DNA of 64,000 nt from Chondrilla cf. caribensis (lineage: Eukaryota > Porifera > Demospongiae > Chondrillida > Chondrillidae), in the NCBI GenBank assembly GCA_964020155.1, contig OZ026569.1, forward strand, positions 2,431,471-2,495,470. The letters are read 5' to 3'. The notes beneath the pieces were generated by a model. It did no database searches. It was not told the DNA's origin and saw only the letters and a program-made list of their open reading frames with translations. The stretch's first letter is position 1. Each line of letters starts with the position of its first letter. Positions 23,094 to 52,080 of the stretch are shown here, piece after piece. Made by a program: the position numbers and the translations under genes.

Positions 23094-24069
23094 CCATCAT
23101 TTGAATATTCAGTTTTTGTTTTAAACTGTTTCAGATTGATAGTAATTATAATTTTGTGTACATTTGGGTTATTTTGTTGTGTATAAAATTTCACGATTAT
23201 CACATGGATAAATCATTGTTGGTTTATTTTTCCAGCTACAACATGGCACAATGCATGTTCTAAAGTACACATAACCATGCATTCCACTATACATAATATT
23301 ATATAATAATTATATTTTATAATTATAAAATAAACACAATATCCGATTGTTATGCTATAGTTATGGCATACTATCCATAGTAGAGCATTATCATATTATA
23401 TGCAGTGATTATTCCAGTCAATCTGCTACAGTAGAATGTACCTCTAATAAAGGACTCTCCCAATAAAAGACACCATATAGAAATTACCCTCCTACAAAGG
23501 ACACTCTAAGGCACCAATTGCAAAAGTACATTTTCCTCTAGTGCTAAATACATTTTTACCTCTGAAGAGTGGACCTCTCTACAGTGGACAAATAACCTAC
23601 CCCCAACTTGTCCTTTATAGGTAGGCTCCACTGCATATACATAGAATGCTGAAGTTCATTATGTCACACAATATACGGTTGGCGCTGAGAAATTGCACAT
23701 GGCAGATAAAATGTTCAATGGGCAAATATAATTAGATAAAACGGTATCAAATTAAACGTAATTATACATAATGTTATATTATACAAAACCTATTCACAAT
23801 AATAACATAGGTGTTTACTAGGTACTAGTGTTTACATACAAAAGAAAATAGCATAATACACACACACACACAAAGGAAATATACTAACGCACTATCTACT
23901 CAAAAGTGCAAAAACACACAGTGCACTCAATGACTACATGTACACCACCCCAACACAGGTGAAGGATGGTAGCAACATTAATACAAGCAAGCAATGATAA
24001 TAAAGCTACTGTAAAACTATAGCTCACATTGACCACAAGGTAAATGATACCATATTCTAAGTGTCAATG
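23094..24069. other. Intergenic space between convergent SNF8 and Ig-protein genes
   Basis: Contains an AT-rich segment with AAAATAAAC near 23325 (possible SNF8 polyadenylation signal), a family-A MITE at 23429-23633, and a short CA run near 23861. No exon supported. Confidence 0.6.
23429..23633. mobile_element. MITE-like element, family A (copy 3)
   Basis: CAGTAGAATGTACCTCTAATAA at the left; GTCCTTTATAGGTAGGCTCC and then ACTG at the right; the middle has AAAGGACACTCTAAGG. Diverged from copies at 4865 and 21119. Confidence 0.7.
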
Positions 24070-27000
24070 TCAATATGAGAACAAAAACAGAAGGGTAGTC
24101 ATCATTGCGATCAACAAAATGGCCGAAACTGGAAAAAGAAACAAAATAACCAAGGATGATCCTACAAATGTATAAATATCTGTATATCTGGCTTGCTAGA
24201 CCATTGTAATCCAATCCATGTACCCAGCCAGAGGCATTGACAGGGGGAGAGACAGGGCCCTTCAGCAACAGAGAGTGGTTAGCAATGTGTATGCACGTAG
24301 GTGTTATCAAGGTCCAGTAACAAAAGAGATTCACACCTAGTTTGATGAACGTCGAGTAAAATAGGAACGCACGACTGTTTCTGCAGTGTTTTTGTGGGCT
24401 GTAATCTCAGGACTTGCATTTTTTCAATGAAACCTACTGGAAAGTCGATGGCATCAGCAAAGCAATGGTACAGAATGCTGAAATATACTAAGCAAATGAA
24501 AAGGCCTCTGGTAGCATGGATGGGATGGTCTGGTCTGCCAAGTTGGCATGTGTTTGCATAATGAATTGAAACAAAGCATACAACGCACATACTGCACATA
24601 ATCACTTATGTACATGATAGACAACAGCTATTCTATTAATACAAACCTGTAGCCGACCTTTCTGCCCCTGCAAGTAAGGAAGACATAATATTACATATAT
24701 ACAATAGCCACATACATAATATGTACTCTATATACTAATATTACATATGTATACGTATATACTAGTACTGATATTACATTAAACCTAAGTCAATATTATG
24801 AGGGAACAGGTACAGCTACTACACAGAATACTTCACCTTGTGGACCTGGCATACAATTTGCAGCCTACACGGTCACATGTAAATACTGTACCAACAGCTA
24901 ACCAAGTGTACAGTATGGACTTGCATATTTTACAGTTATCCAATGCACGTATACAGATGTACTATATATAATGCTATGTACACACACACACGAGTTCACT
25001 ATACACAATATCTACATATGTATATAAGCTATGTATAGTGAGAAGGGTGTCTCTGGAGAAATCATCCAGCACCAGTACGAAGGTACATATACAGTGAATA
25101 CTCATTAATCTGCCACAATTTGTTTCGAAAAACATGGTGGATTAATGATTAGTAGATAAAGTGGTGGTGGATTAATGATAAATCACTGCTTATACCTACC
25201 TATATACACATGTGTATATACAAACCACCCATCATGTACAGTCAGTCCCAATACGCCGGGCGTGTTTGTTCCCTTACAAAACCATCACGTAGATAAATCA
25301 GGTGTTGGGAGAAATGAAGGCGGAATGTTTAGAGTTGAATACCGGGGGCTTAGTTTTGTACACACAGGACTGCTAGTTGAGCGAGGTTAAAGATGAACCA
25401 GTGTTGGATGAACCAGGTCTGATGGTACATACAGTATTAGTACTACAGTAGAAACTCATTAAGATAAACACCCTCAAGACAAATTGTTGATTAACACAAA
25501 CCAATTTTTAAGCAAACAAATTCTGGTTTGCTGTAGTAGTGTACATACAGTAAGCAAATCCTGATAAAAAGAACATCTGATAACAAGAGCTGATTTTGTG
25601 GGTCCCTTGTAGTTTCATCTTAACAAATTTCCACTGTATGTGTTGCTGATCATGCATACCTGATCTTTCATTGAACACAAAGGTAGCTTCTCCACTTCCA
25701 GCTACATTAGATACGCGAATGACATAGTTTCCTCGAAAATTGCTTGAAATGTCATCAAAAGTAATATAGGTGGCGTTCATGTCATACTGGACTGGGTTTA
25801 TCAAAACTCCATTCCAAAATACACTAAAATTGCTATTGGGTGGATTCCCTTCAGTGATAGAGTAACCAATAGAAACGGATTCCCCTGTGACAACATTAAA
25901 AATACTCTGCGATACATTTACTTGAGGAGCATCTGTGAAATGGAGAAGACACAAACAAAAACAACAATTAACAACAACAACAACAACAACAATAATAATG
26001 TAGACTTCGAAACTACAGTGCCACTTGCTAGGTATGCAAATAACCTGGCTAGCACATACTCTTGGTTAAGGAACACACTTCACTTGGTCCCTGTTCTACA
26101 TACAATGTGTCAACCGCGAATATCAAGTACCTTTGATAAAAAGTGCTACATACTGGTTGACGTGCTCTTTTAGTCTGGCATAGCTAGACCCATTCCTCCG
26201 TAAAAGGGTCTGGGGCAATTCGTATATGCATTTTGTGCAAAATAGGCGTAGTCAAATTTCGCACATAAAATTTGCATATCATTAACAACGATATGGCCGT
26301 CTGTCACAATAGCATTGAACAGTCATTCTAAAGGCTTTTAGGAAGCTCAAAACCAGTTACAAGTCACCGAATGAGGAGCAGCTGGCTTCTATAATTGGAA
26401 TTCTCGAGCATAAGAACGATTTTTTGGTCTGTTTGTGGACCTGATTTGGGAAAAAAATACATTACTGCTGCTTTGCCGTATTTGCCGTATGCATTTGAAA
26501 TTTTGTCCGATGCTGAAAGCAGTCCTTCAGTCGTTCTGTTCGTACTTGAAGGACATCATGAGGTTATAATATGTAGAGTGACTTAATATTATTCATTAGC
26601 AGCTAATTATATTCATGGGAATTTTAATGCAATTCATGGTGTCCAGCAAATTCTCATTCACTCTAACAGCATAGTTATGCACCAGACTTTTTCCACCCTA
26701 ATAAAATAAAATGGCGGATCAAGGATCGGCTGCGCCCGACTAATGCTCTTAAGGTACACTCACTGATCAATCTGGAATGTACTTCGAGCAAAAATTGTCA
26801 CACCCTGGTCACCGTATAGTGGGAAATATTGACACAAATTATATTTCACAAAACAATTATTATAGAGAAAATCCAGTTGGTGGCTGTTACTTGGCAATTA
26901 GACAGTTGTAATAATTTTATTTATCACTAATTTCCAACGAACAATAACAACATTCCCAACGGCTATGTTCATAAGAATATATGGAGTTTCCTTCACAATT

Positions 27001-28163
27001 TTGTCCTTCCACCCAATAGTCACTGCACACTACATTACAGCACACTTCCACCCAATAGTCACTGCACACTTCCACCCAATAGTCACTGCACACTTCCACC
27101 CAATAGTCACTGCACACTACATTACAGCACACTTCCACCCAATAGTCACTGCACACTACATTACAGCACACTTCCACCCAATAGTCACTGCACACTACAT
27201 TACAGCACACTTCCACCCAATAGTCACTGCACACTACATTACAGCACACTTCCACCCAATAGTATACACTGTACATCAATACCCTATGCTCTGTTGGCGA
27301 AGACAACTCACAGTAGACCACCAGTGTCACCACACCGGAGGAGGTAGAATCCGATATGTCCATGCAACTTATTTGACCACCTTGTAGGCTTCTCGATACT
27401 GACTCCATTGTGAAGTTGACTGTCTGACCAGACACACTGGAGGTGAAGCCAGTAGCAGCTTGGCCGTTGACTTGGAGCGTGATGTTTGGAGTTCCACTAC
27501 TATTGGTTGTACAGGTCACAATGAGGGTGTTCCCTTCAATGATTGGATTTTGATTGAGGACAGGAGGGTCCACTATAGCTCCATCCATCACTCCAAACCA
27601 CAAGGCACCTACGTACATGCAAACACAGATATTCTATGTATACGCATGGCAAGGATAACTCACAGTCTAGTGTGACCATGAGTGCCACATTGGGGGGCCA
27701 AAAACACACTATTACAATGGTCCCACTTCACCCAAGACTAGGTCCAGGGGTGGAGGGACCGACAAAACTGAAATAAACTGCGACACCTATGACCATGCAG
27801 TATGATGTGAACGAGTGGATCTAGTTAGGATCACTTACAGTAAAATAAATCTAGGCAACTTAAGAATTGGGGTTGAATGGGGCAATTCCGATCACTGGTG
27901 AATAACTAGCTCATGAAAAATAGATTTATTGTAGCTCATGGAAGAGAAGGCGTGCCCTTGTCGTATTTTTGCGATGAAATAATGTAGCTCACTAACACAG
28001 GGTTGTTCTCGAAGCCTTAACAATATTCTTAAGTAGGAAACCGTTTATTCCCTAGTTACCGGAATTATACCGTGGTCAGATTCACCCCATTTTACCTTAC
28101 ACATCACAGACACTCACAAAGGAATAAGAACGACAATGAAATTCTTCGATTGAACCTTGACAT
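24070..28163 (-). CDS. Small Ig-superfamily surface protein with GPI-type tail (unnamed)
   Basis: I do not recognise a named family. Exons (minus): 28163-28118, 27608-27312, 25932-25660, 24667-24647, 24128-24070. Total 696 nt, 231 aa, every junction GT-AG in phase 1. Exon 1 plus the start of exon 2 give a signal peptide (MSRFNRRISLSFLFLCALWF). Exon 2 is a complete Ig-like domain with Cys in LIVTCTTN and ISCMD. Exon 3 is a second Ig-like domain (APQVNVSQS...NYVIRVSNVAGSG) in which both canonical cysteines are replaced (SIGYS and NYVIRV). Several N-x-S/T sites are present. A 21-nt microexon (GAERSAT) leads to a last exon coding only a hydrophobic stretch (VSAILLIAMMTTLLFLFSY) and a stop. With small residues before it and no cytoplasmic tail, this looks like a GPI-attachment signal; a C-terminal membrane anchor is the alternative. 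Domain-per-exon, phase-1 structure is classical for Ig proteins. Confidence 0.8.
25092..25188. mobile_element. MITE-like element, family B (copy 2)
   Basis: CAGTGAATACTCATTAATCT at the left, ATTAATGATAAATCACTG at the right. Only about 97 bp, little more than the two inverted ends. Intronic in the Ig-protein gene. Confidence 0.7.
25445..25640. mobile_element. MITE-like element, family D (copy 2)
   Basis: Starts ACAGTAGAAACTCATTAAGA and ends TCATCTTAACAAATTTCCAC then TGT, an imperfect inverted repeat. It shares the internal GGTTTGCTGTAGTAGTGTAC block with the copy at 20266. It lies 20 bp beyond the Ig-2 exon donor. Confidence 0.65.
26170..26760. repeat. Unexplained intronic stretch, possible repeat copy
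   Basis: Begins AGTCTGGCATAGCTAGACCC and contains GGCGGATCAAGGATCGGCTG near 26712. Strings like AGTCTGGCGTAGTC and GGTCGGCTATGCCAGGCTAG recur at 18361-18403, so this is probably a copy of a dispersed repeat. No coding signal. Confidence 0.4.
27008..27265. repeat. Minisatellite in Ig-protein intron 2
   Basis: Units CACTTCCACCCAATAGTCAC-TGCA of about 24 bp, mixed with 37-bp units that add CACTACATTACAG, about eight in all. It begins about 45 bp past the Ig-1 exon donor on the coding strand. It keeps the minus frame open, which makes the Ig-1 frame look much longer than the exon is. Confidence 0.9.
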
Positions 28164-28263
28164 CTTAGCTTGGGCGTATACAGATCTAGAGGATCAAAAA
28201 TAGATATTCACGTGGTTATCATGTGATGGACTAGTTGTAACCATAGCGGCAGCGGATGGAAAT
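28164..28263. promoter_or_regulatory. Putative bidirectional promoter, Ig protein / TMEM67
   Basis: Only 100 bp separate the two divergent start codons. The interval includes GTAACCATAGCGGCAGCGGATGG next to TMEM67. No TATA box is obvious. Shared regulation is inferred from spacing only. Confidence 0.5.
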
Positions 28264-45864
<17,601 letters not shown>

Positions 45865-46556
45865 GCACATTGACGTTATTATGTCTTCAGGCATTGTGGA
45901 AATCGAATTGGGTGGGAGGTTGCATTGGATAAAAATATGCAATCATACAAATGTACATAAATCATAACATAGCCAGCTACAGCAACCCTAACCTTGGGAT
46001 TTTATAAGAATAATAATATGGTTCATAGTATGAACTATAATTATACATTGCAATTGTATGTATATATTATTATAATATAGCATCTATATATACGTACAGG
46101 CTACTGTGCAGTATACATTATTATATAATACTGTAGCATAATTACCTATAATTATTATTGTACAGGAATCATATACGTAACATGAATACATAATATATTA
46201 TGTACAATAAAATTTAATACGCCTTATGCATGTGACCATGCATATGTATTATGCAAAATATTAATACACGAGCTCAATTATAAGGACCTGCATGCATGCT
46301 GTGTACATTTGAATGTTCAATTGCATGCCTTATAATTATACTCTGCAGCCCGTTGGTATTTCAATATTATAATATTATAATTTCAATATTTAACTCAAAG
46401 TTATCTAGGAAGATTTACTATGTATAGTGCAATAAAAATTTTAAAACACATAAATTAACTTTACAGAAATGATAAAAAGTACATGCATACATAACTATGA
46501 TTAAACTGTTACACTATCACTCCGTCTTTCAACTTAACAGTGTGTCGTTTTATATC
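45865..46556. other. Intergenic space between convergent TMEM67 and ANKAR
   Basis: Very AT-rich with many ATTATAATAT strings and an AATAAAAT near 46206; no exon seen. Both 3' UTRs must lie here. Confidence 0.6.
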
Positions 46557-49500
46557 TCAGCCTGTGCCAAGTGGTTTTTTAACAGGTTTTATCGAAGGGG
46601 TGAATTTCTTTGTGTCATTGAGGGACGGAAGCAGCAACTTCCTCTTCATTAGTGGTCCTGTTCCCACCAACAGCGAGGATTTGGTGGCTATAACAGCACT
46701 TCGCCTCCTAGTAAGTCGATGGTGTCTACTTTTGCTGTTGGTTGTGGCATTGGATGTTGTTGGCATCATCTGTGATTGACGAATGCTTGATTCAATGAAG
46801 GCTACACAGAGGGAAGAGATACAGACCAATCAAATCCATTACACAAAAGTTACATACATACATACATACACACATGTATCCTGATTCATGGCAACATCAA
46901 AGAGACCGACAGGGATACATATCCTATGTATATATGTATCCCTGAGATCCCCAGATGTGACAATCGATTGATTGATTAGCCACTAAAAGGTCAGATATAA
47001 AATATACATATGTACGTACATGTACACCTACTGTATGTCATCAACATTACAGTACAAATTATATATTATGTGTACATACGTACATAAGTATAATACATAC
47101 GTATGTATGTATGTCTCGACATTTGTACACTAACAGAAATAAACAAATATGTATTTTAATCCAGTTAGCATTATAACGAATGTAATCTGAAACAACAACA
47201 ACAACAATAAAAAACATACATACGTACATGTAAAGAGTTTTGACTCAGCAAAGCTTTGACTGCCTTCAGTGAATATGATCGTTTGCTCCTTCTGTTCCAC
47301 AGCCTGACCACCAAATCGCTCCAAACTGTATGACACAAACAGAATTATCACCAGCATTGAATGCGTACGTACGTACGTACATTGTACATGACTATCCATA
47401 CAAACATAACACATGCACTTTGATCCAAACCTTACTTTTACATGTGTAGAAGTGTGAACATGTACATACGTACATACGTACGTATGTACAAAGTACACAG
47501 CGTTCAATAACTCATGTATGTACATATGTACGTATGTACATACACGAGTAGGTACAGATAGAGTAGGTCACTGAAGTGAGGTCTGATGTGAAACATAGCA
47601 TACAATGTACGTATGTCTGTCAGCATACACGAATGTTTCATGAATAATCAAACTGGAGGGGAAGTACACACAGTCTCACCCTAAAGCAGGGAGGCCGTCT
47701 TTCTCTGTGTCCTTCCACATGCTGAGGAAGACTGGACAGACCTTCTTGTGGTAGAGATGATCGATGAAAACACGGAACAGGTACGGTTCATCCCGGAAAG
47801 CAGTCAAGACCAGCCTCCTCCCGACATGGCAGTATGAAAGATAACCCAGGACTGACGCTGCCCCCCTCATGACTGGCTCGTTTCTGCTCTTGAGGCAGGT
47901 AATCATAGCGTTGACTCCTCCTGCTCCGACAATGACTTGGGGAAGACCGTCGTAGCTGTGAGCCAAGCGTCCTAAATACTCACAGCAGAGAATCTTTGTC
48001 TCCTCGGTATCCAGCCATAATAAATGCACCAACGTCTTGATGCCTTGGACACAAGCCTGTCCAGCTGAGATCCCAACAAGCAGTTTTGAGAGAACTGTAA
48101 TCTGAAACGCAGCCGATGCCTGTTGTTCCTGGCTGTTCAAAGACAACAGTTGCTCATAGTGGGCATATTCAATCCTTCCTAGCTTCTGGTATCGTTGGAG
48201 CATGGGAGGGTTATTGTAGACGAACACAGATATTGCTTCACCTCCAACCAGTCTGACGTTAGGATCAGTAGATGTTGCAAAAGCAAACACCTTCTTCAGA
48301 TCAAAATCAGGATCATTTTTCAGAAATTCCTGGTTTTCAGAGCAGCAGAGACAGAGCTTGGCTAAAGCACAGGCAGCATTGGCCCGAACAAGATTGGACT
48401 TGTTGTTCTTCATGATCTGGACCAGGAGACATAGCCCGTTTATGTTGCTGACCGTTTTTTGCATGTCGGTATTGGGAACAAGGGCAGGCTTGGTGATCAG
48501 AGCGGATAGGCAGTGCAGCATGCACAGAAACACACGTTCTGAGGCATTGGTACGAAGTATGTCGATGAGTTGCGTGATCCCTCCAACTTGGTATATAGTG
48601 ATCTGGTGGTGTCCCATCTCACTAGCCAGTGAACCGAGAGCCTCTCCACAGATGAAGTCAAGGGGTTCACAGCCGAGCCCTATGGTGTCCACAAGGCAGC
48701 TGATATCCATCTTAACAGCAATCACCCGTTTGTCGGCCAAGCTCCCTCCGGCTATTGCCCACAGAGCAGATGCACCCCTGAGCTTCACTTCTATGTTGAC
48801 CATCTTCAAAAGCCGGACAAGAGAAGTGATGCACGCTTCTTCATTGAAAAAGTGCTGCTGACAGCGATGGTTTTGGTCTGTTATGCACTCAATGGCCAAA
48901 GCCGCATTACAATGTACGGAGAAATCTGGTTCCTTCAACAGCAGCAACAGAGGTCCTTTACAGCGTAAGCTGATGGCTTTAACTTGATTTTGCTTGCTTC
49001 CTTTGGCTACAACACTCAGAGTGTGAGCGGCACAGGCTGTGATGCATGGCTTATCTGTCTCCAAGAGGTCAATAATGGGTGGCAGGCACCCTTCTTCCAC
49101 AATCAGGGCTTGGTTCTTGCTGTGGTCTCTGGCCAGGATTCCTAAGGCAGCACACGAGTACAGGACAACGTCTTCTGATTCTGAGGTCAAGAGCTTCTTC
49201 AGAAGAGGAACTGCCCCCTCTGAGGCCACTTTGCTCTGTTTCCCCTTCACCATTAGATCGCAGAGTAGTATACATGCACAGGACTGCACGTCGTCACGAG
49301 GTGAACTGAGAAGCTTGACAACATGAGGAACAGCACCTGCTTCGATCATATCCACACGGATGGCATCAAAGTTGGAGATGTTACGCAGAACTTGAGAGGC
49401 CAGTGACTGAAGCTGTTCACTCTCTTGCAGTAACTTGACAAGAGGTGGTACTATGCCTGAATTGTGTATGAAGGTGTACTGATCTGGTCCACACTTTGTG

Positions 49501-51704
49501 AGTGGATCGAGGATTCGAACAGCAGCTGTAACGGCTCCTGTCTTGACATCTTCTTCCAACATGTCCTTGAGTGTAACCCAGAACACCTCCTTTAGAGCAG
49601 GGAGGTCTTTCATGAAAAGAAGCACACCCACAAGGTTGTGGCAGACTGCCAATCGGATGCAGTTTTCACCTTTGGCACTGGTTACCATGACATTTGCTCC
49701 CCAGCGCACAAGTGCTTCAACAGTATCCAATCCTCCCGAAGTGATACTGAGGAGAAAAGGAGTCAGGTGTAGATTGTCCGTGGTGGCCAGATTCAGAAAT
49801 TCCGGGTTGCAATGCAGGAGAAACTTGACCGTATTTTGATTGTTATGATAGGCAGCGTAGTGGATAGGGGCCCAGCCTCTGTTGTCGTGATCCGACACTG
49901 AACAGCCAGCGGTGAGGAGGCAGAACACTGCATCTGTTCTCCCTGACTGAGCGGCAAGATGAACAGGCGTGGACTCCTGACCAAGGGGACGATTGGGGAT
50001 CTGATACTTTACCTGAGGATCACACCCAGAGGCAATAAGCTGCCCCATGATGATGTCCCTCCCAGCGAGTGCAGTGTAGTGGATGAACGCAAGATTCTCT
50101 TCTGTGAGCTTGTTGAGTCGCGTGTTTGTGCATCTTTTCAGCAGAGCTGCAGTCGGAGCAACCAGACCCCTCTCAATGGAGGCTTGTAGCGCAAGGTTCA
50201 CACCCTTGATCTTGTACGCTTTCTTAGGACCCAGAGGCTTGTGAAAATACTCCTGAATGCGTACATCATTCAGAGCTTGAAGGTGGCTGGAGGAGGTCTT
50301 CAGCTCATGCATCATGGCGTGTACCCACAGTGGCACTCTCGGGGACTTTGGGTAAAACTCTTCCAACTCGAACAGCAGGAGGCAGTATTTCTTGTCTTCG
50401 AAGGTGACCAGAGATTTTACAGGGAAATCTTCTTCATGCGTGAGATTACTCTCTCTCGCTTGATCCATCAGCTGTTGGTACCGTAGAGACATCTCGGAGG
50501 AAGGAGACTCGGACTCCCAGTGCTGCTTGTAAAACTGAACACTGCTGTTGAGAAATGCATATTGCTGGCTTATTCTGGAAGTCCAGCGTGAGTCCTGGTA
50601 TGGTACAAGGGGCGGTATGTTCTTTTCTGTGTGCAGTCGCTCAACACTTGGACCCGGAAGAAGCCCAGATTTCTTAATAACCCGGTGCTGCTTCTTCAGT
50701 GTGACCAGCAGTGGGACCATGTAGGCCACATAGCGGAGGAGGTCCATCTCGTGACATATGGATGCTTTCAATTTGAGCCTTGACTTCACAAAATCTCTCT
50801 GACGCTGGAGGTAAGCTTGAAGAAGGAAAAACATTTCCTCGTCAACTTCAGATGATAGAGATGCAAAATCAGTCTCGACATCCCATGCAACGTCCATCAC
50901 GAACATGTTCTTGTACTGTTGATAAGAATTGGGAGACAGGACCAGTGAAAGGCTGACCTGTTTGAGGAGCTTCTGGAAGACTTCGGTACAATGAGTGTTG
51001 ACTCCGGAGGAATAAATTTCCTCAGTTGAAGGTCTCTTCGGTAGATCTCTATCTGCCAAATAATGGTCAACACCGAACTCAGGATATCGCGGGAAGTGGG
51101 GTTGAGGGTCGTTGTACAAGTCATCATCCCCGAGTTCTTCCTTCATGTCTACCAGTCCACTATCATTCAGTACTTCCATCGGGTCACTCTTGGCACTCAT
51201 TGTCTTCCAACGTTCCATCGTTTTGCTGTGTTTCTCCTTTGGTATGGTGCTGCCGTGCAGCAGGCTCTCTATGTGATATGCAACAGATAGCAATGTTGTC
51301 CCCGTCAACGTGTTCGTGTATGCGGAAGGCAAAACGCAAGTGGTGGTACCGTCATGGTTTGGCTCGAATTTGAGTGCAGGCAACTGGTTGAAGATGTAGA
51401 TGCCAATCAAGAGCTCTTTCGTTATCTGATGGAACTCGACCAGAGATAGGGAGTGTGTCACTTCGAGTGGCATGAGAAGAAGCAGGTCGTCTGTTGTCGA
51501 AAAAGGTTTCATTCCTCGAACGAGACCATTCGGAATACGCGGTGTGCCGTCGACGTTGGCGGTCGAAAGTAGCCAATCAGATTTGACATGCGCAGCGGCA
51601 TGATAGAGCTCCTCCTTTCTCTCCGTCCGGTCGAATCGATCGAAGAAATTTACCGCTTCTTTTTGACATTCTGTATCCGATGCTTCAATTCTGGTCTTCT
51701 TCAT
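46557..51704 (-). CDS. ANKAR: Ankyrin and armadillo repeat-containing protein (ANKAR)
   Basis: Exons (minus): 51704-47680, 47325-47228, 46801-46557. Total 4368 nt, 1455 aa (human about 1434), phases 2 and 1 joining exactly. The start is MKKTRIEASDTECQ, the first ATG after a probable 5' UTR intron (donor GTAAGTC near 51814, acceptor ending at 51731); the frame opens further upstream only through that intron. The N-terminal 540 residues have no fold I can name. Next come about five ankyrin repeats (for example TPVHLAAQSGRTDAVFCLLT, APIHYAAYHNNQNTVKFLL). About ten armadillo repeats follow, from GIVPPLVKLLQESEQLQSLA to AGGVNAMITCLKSRNEPVMR. The two small last exons encode a basic, low-complexity tail (RHHRLTRRRSAV). 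The molecular role of the family is poorly known. The 4-kb main exon contrasts with its intron-rich neighbours. Confidence 0.9.
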
Positions 51705-51730
51705 CGGGGTTCCCTTCACTGCTATTGCAG

Positions 51731-52080
51731 CTGAAATGAAAAAAAAAAAAACAGAAGGATAAAAACGTCGCATCGACGACAATATTGACAACAATTTGAG
51801 CTTCTTCCGACTTACCTGAAAAAGACCTGATTTTAGCGGAGCATTTATCGCTGTACTAACAGGTTTCTAGCGTACGCAACACGATTCAGTGAAGGCTTCC
51901 ACTTGTTGACACCGTTGCTTCCATGGCAGCGGGGGCAATTAACTCTTCGTGCCCCCACCGCGTCCCAACAGCGTGTGTCAAAGGGTTAACTGGTTGTGAC
52001 CATGTTTGGTCATTTCTACGTCATTCGCCTCACGTGTGGTTCCTTGATAATAGACGGGGGTAGACTCATCTCAAGAAGAA
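51731..52080. promoter_or_regulatory. Shared upstream region of ANKAR and ARPC2
   Basis: About 376 bp lie between the divergent start codons; ANKAR's probable 5' UTR exon (upstream of 51817) and its small intron take up the left part. The remainder is less AT-rich than the surroundings. No TATA box is evident. Bidirectional promoter activity is inferred from layout. Confidence 0.5.

Noticed and set aside
24279..24605. Minus-strand 108-codon frame (FICLVYFSILYHCFADAIDF)
   Set aside because: It lies between the microexon and the last exon of the Ig gene, has no splice support, and using it breaks the phase-1 series.
26917..27310. Cys-rich YWVEVCCNVVCSD-type repeat protein on the minus strand
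   Set aside because: It is read-through of the Ig-1 exon into an intronic minisatellite; a good donor at 27311 ends the exon before it.
47130..47525. 131-codon minus-strand frame as an independent gene
   Set aside because: Only 47228-47325 is supported, as ANKAR exon 2 with fitting phases; the rest is TACG-rich intron.
51705..51794. Hydrophobic N-terminus (FYPSVFFFFISAAIAV) as a signal peptide for ANKAR
   Set aside because: The stretch is translated from a pyrimidine-rich intron end followed by an AG acceptor at 51731; ANKAR is not a secreted family.
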